Below are positions 22,000 through 31,310 of a stretch of DNA of 64,000 nucleotides, one piece after another. The notes under the pieces were generated by a model. It searched no databases and was not told the origin of the DNA. It saw only the letters and a list, made by a program, of their open reading frames with translations. Position 1 is the first letter of the stretch. Every line of letters begins with the position of its first letter. Source of the DNA: Zygnema cylindricum (Eukaryota; Streptophyta; Zygnematophyceae; Zygnematales; Zygnemataceae); NCBI GenBank assembly GCA_037447655.1, contig JBBHKE010001953.1:1-64000 (forward strand), written 5' to 3'. Made by a program: the position numbers and the translations under genes.

Positions 22000-22550
22000 T
22001 AGCATTGGATTGCTTAGAAATGCTACGTAGTTAGTCAGAGATTTCGCACGTTTTTGCATTGGTTAGACTGAGTCCTTGCTGATTAATGAGTGGCCCAGGT
22101 AAAAGCCTGTTCAACGGAGAGTTGACTCTGGCCTAGCTGGTCTAGGGCGACGATGGATAAATGGTGAAGTCGAAAAGAAAATTAGGCATTTTTTCCTTTG
22201 GAAAAGTTTGTGGAAATTCTTGACGAATCCTGGTCTTGAGCGAATAATACCAAATTGGAGCAATGGCATTTTGCATTGAAATCTCTTCCTAACTAAGTAG
22301 TGTTTTAGTAGTTAAGAGATAGAATTATTTAAGAGTGGAGGGCCGTGGAAAATAATTTAAAGCAAGGGATGAGCCAAGAGGGCAAGAGACTAAGCTGAAT
22401 ATCATATGGACTGAAATTTCTTCTAATTAAAAGTTGATCTTTATATGAGTGCTATCCAATGGAAATGTGTGTATTTCAATGTATAGAATGTGCGGTTGAA
22501 ATTGGTTCTAGTAATGGGATTTTCTGAGAGGGTAGAAATATTGTTACATA

Positions 22551-22562
22551 TGGTATCAAAGC
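22551..22562 (+). other. Gy1 primer-binding site
   Basis: TGGTATCAAAGC differs by one base from TGGTATCAGAGC, the usual complement of the 3' end of tRNA-Met. It lies two bases after GTTACA, a fitting LTR end. This contrasts with the copia elements nearby, which use the anticodon region instead. Confidence 0.7.
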
Positions 22563-23331
22563 TTTGGTTAGAAACCAGGGAGAAGCTGAATCACCCGAAA
22601 ATCGACTGGCGTGACCGGTGAGGGTGCTCTAACCCGTGTAGGTGGAACCACAATGTGAAGTGGTAGGGGATTAGTGGGAAACTAAGTGACCACACTCCCA
22701 GCGGCCGCTGGTGAGATGTGGGGCGCGCTTAGGTCTTAAAAACTCAGGCGGGGTGGGCAGTGTAGCTACTGCTGAATCTCACTCCAATTACCTAGAGGCT
22801 AAACAAACATGCCTTTTCCTAGCGATGATTCATGTGTAGAGGGAGGGCTTAAAGCCATGAAGGGTGAGGATATGAGGATTAGAGAGTAAGAGATCTTGGT
22901 GTAGGCGGAAATGGGAAATTTGCTAATAGAAGGATAAGAAAAGTGGAGTACTTTACTTCTTCAAGTGCAAAGGAGTCCAAAAATGACTCAAAACTTTTCA
23001 AACCCTAAATTGTTATCTTTGAGAGCTTTTCAATTTTGATGTAGCAAAATTTATTGTTGAATCTTACCTTTGAGAGCTTTTAATTTTGTTGTTGCAAAAT
23101 TTGTGGGGAAATTCTTACCTTTTTGTTTCAATGTTTGGAAAATTGAGAAATTGAATTTGCACTAACTTACTTTTAATGTTTATTTGATTTCTCAGTTATT
23201 GATATCTTTCAAAGGATTTGTTAAAGAAAAGGAAGTCTTTGATTGGAGCAATTTGAGGACTTAAAATCTGTAGCAAACTCTTTTGGATAATTATACTTTA
23301 TCTTTTGTTGTTTAATTTTGTTTCGTGATAA
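22563..23331 (+). other. Gy1 untranslated leader
   Basis: Non-coding stretch between the primer site and gag, with a GC-rich part (22690-22760) and then AT-rich sequence. No separate gene. Confidence 0.5.
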
Positions 23332-24221
23332 TGGCAATTCTGTATAGAAACTTAAATAGAGAATGCATTGAATGTGTTGAGGAAGCTTACTGTGAAATTG
23401 GTCAAAAGTTTTAATAATCATGCTGCTGCTATAGATGAAACAATTTCCCAATTGAAGAGTGAATTGAAGGATGTTAAGGAAAATAATAATATTTCAAATT
23501 AGAAATTGGATGGCTAATTAATTTAATTCACAACAGAAATGATGTTAATGACAAAAAAACTGAGAGTAGTAAGAGAAATGCCGGTTTTAGAGGGGATGAT
23601 AACGATAGACCTAAGAAAATAAGAGATTTGAAATTGTCAATCAGTGAGGCACCATCCTTTGATGCTAAGTATATTGATGTGTTAGATGCTTAAACTTTTC
23701 ATATGGAGTATTATTTGAAATCTAGTAATTGTGATCATGATGATTACACTTCTTTTGCTGTTAGTTGTCTGAAGAGTGATGCTCAGATTTGGTATTACAC
23801 TCATAGAAGGTCTAATTTGATTTTTGATAATGCTAATTGGAAAGCTTTTAAAACCGCGGTCAAATCGCGTTTCTTGAATGTCACTTATAAATCCAGAATG
23901 GAAAAAAAGTGGATGAACTGTAAGCAGAGTGGATTTGTGAAGGATTATATTGTGGAATTTGACTCATCAAGCATTCATGTCATAGGCTTAACTGATTAAA
24001 TAGCTAAGTTACATTTCTTGAATTTTCTGAATCCCATACTGAAATCCAAACCGAAACATCAGAAATTTAGTAATTTGAAGGAACAACAAAAAAAAACATT
24101 GGATTTAGAGGACCAATTGGGGTATAATCGGGAAACTCGATCACTCAGGGGTAATTCCAATAAAGTATCAAAGTGGGGTGAGGAGGAATTTGTGGAAGAG
24201 GGTTTGAATGCAGGTCTTGTG
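23332..24221 (+). pseudogene. gag: Gy1 Gag (N-terminal and core)
   Basis: Several frames broken by stops. The best piece (23703-23999) reads MEYYLKSSNCDHDDYTSFAV, then a W-x-x-F region (ANWKAFKTAVKSRF) and a basic patch, typical of the Ty3/gypsy Gag core domain (Retrotrans_gag type). A later frame (24018-24224) is basic and leads towards the zinc-knuckle region now found 23 kb away at 47588. I place the start near 23332 (ATGGCAATTCTG) because it opens the first gag-like frame, but a stop follows within 30 codons. Gag would form the virus-like particle and bind genomic RNA. Confidence 0.7.
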
Positions 24222-25245
24222 TGAAACTGTAAGGCCTCGATAAGCCCTCAGAATATGCAACTTATACTAAGCCTATAAAATAACCCTGACCCCCTTTGGT
24301 TTCACCAAAAATAACTCCCACTCTGGCATGCAAAAAATCTAACCAGCCTCACCTCTGTGAAGAGAAGACTCCCTTGAGTCAATATCAAAAAGAATGAAGT
24401 GATTTGCTCCCTTTAGCAGTTAATTATGGATGGTCAAAGTTGACCTTTTGTACACAAGCACTTTGGTAGAGAGGCGGCTACCTAAAATTTGCCTAAGTCC
24501 TAAACCCCTCTCTAAACCCTCTACTACTAGAGTACAACACAAATCAAAACACTGTATCGTACAGAAAGGTACTGGTGCTGGAGTACTTTTTGTAATGCCA
24601 TTGTACGGCATGCCCAAAGAATTGACGCCTGCCATATCTGAACTCGTTATGATGCTCTCCAGAGATAACGCAAGCCAATGAGGTAGCGCCACGTGTCACT
24701 TAGTGTGGTTGTGACCGAAAAAAGTCAGAACGCCCATTCCGCGATGTCGGCTTCCACCGTGGCTATCCGATCCAAACCGGCTTTTAATTATACCCGTCGA
24801 AACAAATGTGCGGTATATTTGTTTCGTGCGGTACCCTCTTTCGTACTATGTATAATTGCGTCTATCTGCTAAGGGTTCGTTCGGTCAGTTAAATGAATTC
24901 CTCTAATGATACATCTCTAAAGAGATATCGCACCTTACATATCTCATCACACTTCTTAGACTAAAGGACAAAGCTAACGGCTATAGGCTACTTTGACAGA
25001 TGGTAGGTACCAGGATCAAATCTTGGGTCCATCAAGCTTTTTGGTAAATCTACCAAAATCTTGCTGCTTGTCTTTTTGGACAGCTTAGGCAGCCATGGCT
25101 CTAACTCCCTTTTCACCCTTTAGTGACTACGGCAAGTGTGGGGGCTTGGGAGAGGAGTTGGAGGCAAACTGCCTCTTCTTCTTTTCTCCCTTTTATTTTA
25201 CAAGTTAAACCTAGAAAATATCATAAGAAAACATTAATTTCTGCA
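24222..25245 (-). repeat. Co1 3' LTR (C type)
   Basis: In plus orientation it runs from TGAAACTGTAAGGCC to TTAATTTCTGCA. Read on the minus strand it starts TGCAGAAATTAATG and ends TTACAGTTTCA. 1,024 bp. Related to A-type LTRs along most of its length. A purine-rich tract adjoins at 25246. One tRNA-like module lies on the plus strand. Confidence 0.85.
24965..25030 (+). other. tRNA-like module in Co1 LTR
   Basis: AAGCTAACGGCTATAGGCT (A-box-like) is followed by CCAGG-ATCAAAT-CTTGG, a five-pair hairpin (one G-U) with a seven-base loop and the B-box-like core GGATCAAATCT. Antisense to the LTR, as in all other copies. Confidence 0.55.
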
Positions 25246-25843
25246 CTCCTCTTATTTTCTTGTCACTTTTTAATTTAATACCACACTTCTCTTTGCAAAA
25301 AATCATCTTAGTGGAAGGTACAGGTTTAGTCATCATGTCTGCTACCATCTCACTATCTGGTTTGTACTCTAAACTTATTATTTTTTTCTCTAATTTTTTT
25401 CTAACAAAACTTATTATAACATCCATGTGTTTCGCTTTGAAGTGATGTTTGGGATTAGCAGAAATTGCAATGGCTGCATGTTTATCACATTTTTTTTTTT
25501 GCATACCACTCTTAAGATGACCAAGCTCACCAAGCAAAGACTTGACCCACATCAATCCTTTTACACCTGAGCAAGAGGCCATATACTCAACCTCTATGGT
25601 GGACTAAGCAATAACCTTTTGCTGTTTGCTGCTCCAGGAGCAACCCCCATCTCCCACATACAACACATGTCCAGAAGTACATCTCCTCATAAGAGCATCC
25701 CTATAATTGGCATCACTCCAAGTGGTGATGTCAGTATTGTCCCCACCCAAATGCAACCATAGATCCCTAGTCCCTATCAGATATTTAAGGACTCTCTTAG
25801 CAGCCTCACAATCTCTTTTAGTGGGAGCATTCAGACTCTTGCT
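25246..25843 (-). pseudogene. pol: Co1 RNase H
   Basis: The minus-strand frame 25582-25211 shows the RNase H C-terminal half of Ty1/copia pol: MWVKSLLGELG, AAIAISANPKHHFKAKHMD and MVADMMTKPVPS. The usual CDNQAA is CDKHAA here. The section before it (about 25590-25843) has the ST-x-EVEY region and the SDAN-like strand, but with stops. RNase H removes the RNA strand during cDNA synthesis. The purine tract next to the LTR starts right after the frame. Confidence 0.8.
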
Positions 25844-26773
25844 TCACACTCCTAATGCTGTAGCTAAATCTGGCCCAGTGCAATTCATAAAGTAGGTTAA
25901 GTTGCCCACTAGTTGTCTATAGGGGATGGTCTGCATGAATTTTTGCTCTCCAGGACCTAATTCATCATCCAAAATTATAACTCCCTCTTTGAAACTCCCC
26001 TCACTTCCCTTTTTTAGTTCTATTCGAGTGGTACAACTATTAACCTTGTTCATCTGAAACTTTTGGATCATATTCCCAATGGCCTCTTTTTGAGTTAATA
26101 TAATTATTCTCATATCTCTGTCTCTCTCTACGTGAATACCCAAAATGTATCTTGCCTCTCCCATATCTTTCATTTCAAATCTACTTTTTAGATCCGTTTT
26201 CAGGTTAATGATTTTATTCATATACTTACTCAATACAAGCAAATCATCAACGTAAATGGCAATGAAGATGATACCTTCTTCATCTTCAAATAGGTAAATT
26301 GAGTGACTTGAACTGATCCGAATGTATGCTAGACTGGTAAGAAAATCATCAAGTTTCTTGTTCCAATGTCGGGGCGCCTGTTTCAGGCCATAGAGAGACT
26401 TGATCAATCGGCATATCTTGCTCTCCTCTCCTTGCTCCACGAATCCTTCGGGTTGTTCCATGAAGATCTCCTCTTCTAGGTCTCCATGCAAGAAGGCTGT
26501 CTTGATGTCTATCTGGTGCACCTCCATATCTTCCGCTGCCGCCAAATTGAGAAGGACAAGGATGGAGGGAAATCTGATGACCGGAGCAAATGTTTCCTCA
26601 TAGTCGATTCCCTCTTTTTGAGTGAACCCTTTGCCCCCTAACCGAGCCTTATAGCGCTTGATGGAGTTATTTGGGTTGAGTTTTAGTTTGAATACCCACT
26701 TACACCCAATTCGCTTTCGGTCAGGTGGGCATTCCACCAGCTCCCAATTATCGTCTGCCATAATTGAGGCCAT
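25844..26773 (-). pseudogene. pol: Co1 reverse transcriptase
   Basis: Open for 309 codons on the minus strand. It has the full copia reverse transcriptase signature: [70 protein letters not shown], catalytic YVDDLLVLSK (26256-26240), ARYILGIHVERD, and PYRQLVGNLTYFMNCTGPDLA at the end. RLGGKGF replaces the usual RLVAKGF. The frame fades after ALGV where RNase H should follow. It would copy element RNA into cDNA in the particle. Confidence 0.85.
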
Positions 26774-27286
26774 CTCCTCATTAATGGTTGTCTTCGATCA
26801 ATTTCTCTCCGGACAGTTCATTGCTTCTGTATAAGTTTGAGGTTCATTTGGATGAGACAGTTTAGTTACCTTGATATAAACTTGTTTTTCTTGCAACCTT
26901 TTGTTGCTTTTCCTCCCTCCCTCAAAATCTGCTGCTAGAATAGATGGCTCTATTGGATTCTTTTTATCAAATTTAGCTTCTCCCCTCCCCATTGGTTCAG
27001 GTTCAATCTCCACTACGTCTTCCGCTTCTGGCTAGTCTGTTACTAAAGATTCCACTACCGGTTCCTTCCGGTCTGGTGTTTACCTGCATGATTATCATCT
27101 TCTCGGAAACTTGGATAGTTAGGGAGCTCAAAGGCATCATAATTTTTTGACTCAAATCTGATTTTGACTGACTTTGTATACTTAAAAAGATCTACTGATT
27201 ACCCTTGATCCATAATACTAGGTACTTAACTAGAATTAAATCTTCCATTCTAAGATCATAAACTCTATACTCTTTCACATCTTTAT
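26774..27286 (-). pseudogene. pol: Co1 integrase C-terminal part and linker
   Basis: Decayed minus-strand coding sequence. It contains PSILAADFEGGRKSNKRLQEKQ (26960-26885), the basic linker between integrase and reverse transcriptase in this group, then further back FKYTKSVKIRFES-like and YRVYDL-x-x-ED-like segments. It stops abruptly at 27286, where Co2's LTR begins. The frame resumes at 37816 with LLGYD-like sequence, which proves the split. Confidence 0.75.
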
Positions 27287-27499
27287 TGTTGAAATTGATG
27301 AATTTTCTAGGTCTGTATTGGAAAAATAAATAGAGTAAGTTAGCAAAGGCAGCCTGCTTCTCGCTCAAACTCTCCAGTCCCCATATTTGTTACAGTCAGT
27401 GAAGACCGGAGAGAGAGAGAGCTAGAGCCATGGCTGTCTATAATGTCTAAGGAGACAGAGAATAGGCTAATACTTAGTTTGTACCAAAAAGAGATCGCC

Positions 27500-27580
27500 G
27501 GATCAAGGATTTAATCCAAGTACCTACCAGCTGTTGAAAGACTTACCAACCGTATGCTTTAGCCATTAGACCAAATCAAC
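27500..27580 (-). other. tRNA-like module 1 in Co2 5' LTR
   Basis: Minus strand: TTTGGTCTAATGGCTAAAGC is very close to a tRNA D-arm/A box (TGGCCTAATGGATAAGGC type). It is followed by the B-box-like GGATTAAATCC (27517-27507). The T-stem pairing is poor in this copy. Confidence 0.55.
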
Positions 27581-27664
27581 GTTGAGATACACTGGGTACA
27601 ATAGGTATTTAAAAGTGTTCAGGCAGCGAATTGCTAGACAGACCGACAAATAACTAAAAGATGC

Positions 27665-27740
27665 TCTAGACCAGTTTTGAACCTAGGTCTATGGAGATTT
27701 TTGGTAGTAATAGGCCTTATTGACTAAGGCGTTATCGAAA
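27665..27740 (-). other. tRNA-like module 2 in Co2 5' LTR
   Basis: Minus strand: AACGCCTTAGTCAATAAGGC D-arm-like hairpin, then CCTAGGTTCAAAACTGG with GGTTCAAAAC as the B-box-like core. Matches 8270-8345, 30858-30932 and 60670-60742. Confidence 0.55.
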
Positions 27741-28509
27741 CGATACACGTGACGGGCTTCAAAGTTAAATAAACATTAATGTGACAGCTAATTAACACTA
27801 GACTAACGAAGAGGAATAATTCATGCATCTACGCGAATCTGAATCGTGTAATATATGTTTTGATCGAACGGCCAACATTGTAGTCGCCACGCGAAGTGAG
27901 CTTTTGGCGGCATTCGGAGATAACATCACGCGGTGCCACGTGGCGTCACATTATTTGATACCTGAGAAGATAGGAGGAGGAACCATGGCCTCGATTTGAC
28001 AGGTGTCACTTTGTAGACCATGTCGTACAATGGCTGTACAATAAGTACATCTCCCATTGTACCTTCTTGTACTATATAGTGTTCTTGTTGGACTAGGGTT
28101 TAGTAGTAGGTAGTCGTGAGTAGGCAGACCAAGACTTAGTGATATTTAGGTACCTCTCTCTAAAAGAGCTTTTAACTATAAAGGTCATCTTTGACCAACC
28201 ATAACTTAATGCTCGGGTGTGCAAATTCAGTGATTCTTTTTGCTGCGGACTCAGGAGAGTCCAAGCAAGTCTTTGCGTGCCAGGGTGGCTTTTATTCAGT
28301 GGGAAAGTCAAAGTGGGGAATATTGTCCAAAACACATATTCAAGCTTTCCATTCTGTGGTGGAACTGAGCACACAGAAGGTCTTCTCTTCACAAGGGTGA
28401 AGGTGTATTAAGGTTCTAATTGTCAAGGGATCACTCATTTGGGTTTATATCAACTTGGAGTCGGCATTATCTATATTAGCCTCTTTTGGATCTGCAAATT
28501 TTGTGGGCA

Positions 28510-29156
28510 ATGGAGCCCATAGAATTTCAGGTTATGGGCCCACCATCTGGGGTGCCTATGTTTGATGGAACAGACTTCACTTATTGGGAGTTTAAGATGG
28601 AGGGGTTGCTTTTCGAAAAGCACTTATGGGAAATTGTTTTGGGACAAGTGAGGTGTCCGCAATTGGGCTTTGGAGGAACTCACTACGGAGAATCATCTGG
28701 GGCTTCCCAGAAAACCAACCGTATTTTAGTTGCAACGGAAGGTGAAAGGAAAAATATTGTTATGAATGGGGGGAAAAAGGAGAAGGATAAGGGACACTTA
28801 TGGTGAAGGGAGCTATGCTTTCCGCCACAACTCCACTTAGAGGGGTTATAAGTAAAACTGAAGAAAATGATAGTAAAATTTAGGTGTATAAAAACACTAT
28901 AGCAAAACATCTCATACTTAGATATGTGTCTAAGTCCATAGCTATCACTCTTTTAAGTCTAACCAAGTCTTCGAAAATCTGGGAAACACTAAGTCAGATT
29001 TATAAGAGTGGGACTATTCAGAGGCAACAGTTAGTAAAACATGAAATAGAGGCCTATATTTATAAAGGCGGTAATATGATAGAGTTTTGTAATGATATTG
29101 CTGCGTTATATGTTGAGCTTGCTAGTGCGGGATTAATCCGAGGAGAGAAAGATTAA
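28510..29156 (+). pseudogene. gag: Co2 Gag, N-terminal half
   Basis: I start at ATG 28510 inside the LTR, because the in-frame segment MEPIEF-QVMGPPS lines up with Co4's MEVSEI-HVMGPPS. The next conserved block is PMFDGTDFTYWEFKMEGLL, the start of the copia Gag (UBN2-like) domain. The first frame ends at 28806. A second frame (28884-29156) continues with HLILRYVSKSIA, IYKSGTIQRQQLVKHEIEAYIYKGGNM-type sequence and the E-L-A-S-A-G motif. The frames are out of register, so Gag is broken at least twice before 29248. Confidence 0.75.
28530..28545 (+). other. Co2 primer-binding site for half tRNA-iMet
   Basis: GGTTATGGGCCCACCA begins directly after the LTR end. It is complementary to the anticodon stem-loop of initiator tRNA-Met (TGGTGGGCCCATAACC, anticodon CAT). 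No complement of the tRNA 3' end is present. Drosophila copia and Ty5 are known to use such half-tRNA primers. The site is also coding, as residues V-M-G-P-P of Gag. Confidence 0.8.
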
Positions 29157-29247
29157 TACATTGCTCATGAAACTCCCAGATGAGTACGAAAACATCATTT
29201 ATCGTATGCAGGCAATGGGTGGCTCCTCATAGACTTGGAGCTTTACC

Positions 29248-30384
29248 ATGGGGATAATTTTTGTGAGGGAAAGCACTTTGGAGCTTCGTAGGGGAAGTGA
29301 CAGGGTGAATGCATTTACAGCTGGTGGTGATTGGCGGAAGCACGATGAGAGGAACGGCTGTGACGAGCGGAAGCGTGGTGAGAGGAAGAAAGACAAAGTT
29401 AAACCTTATCGGAACTTTGGTGGAAAGAGAGGGAGAGTAAAAGAAAGGGGAGCTTTGAAAAAGGGTGTTTCCTTCTTTTATAGGAAACCAGGTCATTATA
29501 TGGGGGAGTGCCCTTGTTTGGAAGAACTTAGAAGTTCAAATGTGGATGAGGAGGAAGAAAGGGAAGAGCAAAAAGAGGATAAAGAAATCTTAGAGCTTCT
29601 CCACATCGGTAGAATGGAGAAGAGAGAAATGTACACCAAAATTCCACGAAAGCAACAGTGTGCTTTTGGAGGTATAAGGGAAGTAAAAGGAAAGGAGGTA
29701 CTTAAGGGAAATAGACATGATGTGGATGTCAAGGAGTATCGAAAGTCAGATCTAGAATCTATAATTGAAAAAGGAAAAAATAAAAATAAAGAGGATAATT
29801 TAATAATTATTTTGGAAACAGAAAACTGGTCGGAAAAGGAGACTTCAACGGCTTTCGAGGAAAGGGGAGAAGTAAATCTAGAGGGGGTTTTAAAAGATAG
29901 GGGAGAAGAGGAATATTTAATGAAAGGTTTAAGGGAGGAGAAATATTTATTGGGAATAAAAATAGAAAGTGATAGCGGAAAGAATTCCATGAGAGAGAGT
30001 GAGGAAAGTTTAGAAAATGGGGTGAGTATCATGGATAAAAATATGAGTACGGAAGACGTAGATCTTATGAGGAACTTAGTGGGGACACTTGTTTTTTGGG
30101 AAAATTTGGGGGATAATGGATTTGACATCACTAATGGGAGGGATGGCATTTATGAAGGTGTGCCTGTAAAACGGTTAACATCTGAATGTGTGTCGCATAT
30201 TGGAGATGAGGCTGGATTTTTGAATTGCAAGAGGGAAATTGGATTTAGTGTGGATGGAAAAGAGATGAGGTGGATAAAATATTTTCTCGGAATTATAAAT
30301 AATGGCATGCAAAATAAAATGTGGGATGTAATTATTATTTCGGTTCATCTAACAACTTCTTTAAATACGAGGGTATTCACTTAA
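29248..30384 (+). CDS. Co2 Gag tail fused to a shrunken pol remnant
   Basis: One open frame of 378 codons. Residues 1-90 match the C-terminal part of Gag. The zinc-knuckle position reads FFYRKPGHYMGEC, where Co4 has CHFCKKPGHYMAEC, so two of the three cysteines are lost. Around residue 128 the KIPRKQQCAFGGIR block, normally just before protease, is kept. Protease, integrase and the reverse transcriptase core are absent. The end (ITNGRDGIYEGVPVKRLTSE, then SHIGDEAGF) corresponds to the RNase H strand that in Co4 reads DITTWSDASYGDAPMRRCTS. The middle is acidic and lysine-rich. No catalytic residue survives. Function, if any, is unknown. Confidence 0.6.
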   Translation: MGIIFVRESTLELRRGSDRVNAFTAGGDWRKHDERNGCDERKRGERKKDKVKPYRNFGGKRGRVKERGALKKGVSFFYRKPGHYMGECPCLEELRSSNVDEEEEREEQKEDKEILELLHIGRMEKREMYTKIPRKQQCAFGGIREVKGKEVLKGNRHDVDVKEYRKSDLESIIEKGKNKNKEDNLIIILETENWSEKETSTAFEERGEVNLEGVLKDRGEEEYLMKGLREEKYLLGIKIESDSGKNSMRESEESLENGVSIMDKNMSTEDVDLMRNLVGTLVFWENLGDNGFDITNGRDGIYEGVPVKRLTSECVSHIGDEAGFLNCKREIGFSVDGKEMRWIKYFLGIINNGMQNKMWDVIIISVHLTTSLNTRVFT

Positions 30385-30699
30385 AGTTTTACGAGGAGAA
30401 AAGAAAGAGGAAAAGAAAGAAAAAAACAAAAAATGTTTTAGTGGGAGTTGAAAAAAAAAAAAAAAAAGGTAGACTAGAAAATAAGTGGAGTGTTGAAATT
30501 GATGTATTTTCTAGGTCTGTATTGGAAAAATAAATAAAGTAAGTTAGCAAAGCCAGCTTGCTTCTCGCTGAAACTCTCCAGTCCCTATACTTGTTGCAGT
30601 CAGTGAAGACCGGAGAGAGAGCTAGAGCCATGGCTGTCTATAATGTCCAAGGAGACAGAGAATAGGCTAATACTTAGTTTGTAACAAAAAGAGACCGCC

Positions 30700-30780
30700 G
30701 GATCAAGGATTTGATCCAGGTACTTACCAGCCGTTGAAAGACTTACTAACCGTTAGCTTTAGACATTAGACCAAATCAAC
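30700..30780 (-). other. tRNA-like module 1 in Co2 3' LTR
   Basis: Minus strand: TTTGGTCTAATGTCTAAAGC, then GGATCAAATCC (30717-30707). Same order and spacing as 27500-27580. Confidence 0.5.
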
Positions 30781-30857
30781 ATTGAGAGGTACAATAGGTA
30801 TTTAAAAGTGTTCAGGTAGAGAATTGACAGACTGACTGACAAATAACTAAAAGATGC

Positions 30858-30932
30858 TCTAGACCAGTTTTAAACCTAGGTCTATGGAGATTTTTGATAG
30901 TGATACGCCTTATCCACTAAGGCGTTATCGAA
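30858..30932 (-). other. tRNA-like module 2 in Co2 3' LTR
   Basis: Minus strand: CGCC-TTAGTGGATAA-GGCG forms a perfect four-pair D-arm-like hairpin with an eleven-base loop. It is followed by CCTAGGTTTAAAACTGG as the T-arm/B-box part. Anticodon and acceptor arms are not convincing. Confidence 0.6.
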
Positions 30933-31310
30933 ACAATACACGTGACGTGCTTCAAAGATAAATAAAAATTAACGTGACAGCTAATAACACCAGACTACCG
31001 AAGAGGAACAATTCATGCATGTACGCGAATCTGAACCGTGTAAAATATGTTTTGATCGAACGGTCGGCATTGTAGCCGCCACGCGAAGTGAGCTTTTGGC
31101 GGCATTTGGAGATAGCATCACGCGGTGCCACGTGGCGTCACATTATTTGATACCAGAGAAGATGGGAGAAGGAACCATAGCTCCCGATTTGACAGGTGTC
31201 ACCTTGTAGACCATGTCGTACAATGGCCGCACAATAAGTACATCTCCCATTATACCTTCTTCTACTATATAGTGTTCTTATTAGACTAGGGCTTAGTAGT
31301 AGGTAGTCGT

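Larger units (their letters stand above)
27287..28529 (+). repeat. Co2 5' LTR (B type)
   Basis: 1,243 bp, TGTTGAAATTGATGAATTTT to CCCATAGAATTTCA. It has two antisense tRNA-like modules (27500-27580 and 27665-27740). A TATA-like ACTATATAG at 28071-28079 is a candidate promoter. The Gag start codon lies in its last 20 bases. It differs from the 3' LTR at roughly one site in twenty by eye. Confidence 0.85.
30491..31310 (+). repeat. Co2 3' LTR, first part
   Basis: Starts TGTTGAAATTGATGTATTTT after AAGTGGAG. Homologous to 27287 onward. Interrupted at 31310 by Co3 after AGGTAGTCGT and continued at 37376. Carries both tRNA-like modules and a TATA-like ACTATATAG near 31264. Confidence 0.85.

Noticed and set aside
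29496-30149. 217-codon minus-strand serine-rich frame
   Set aside because: It lies fully opposite the Co2 Gag/pol remnant, whose purine-rich plus strand gives a stop-poor complement rich in S, L and P.
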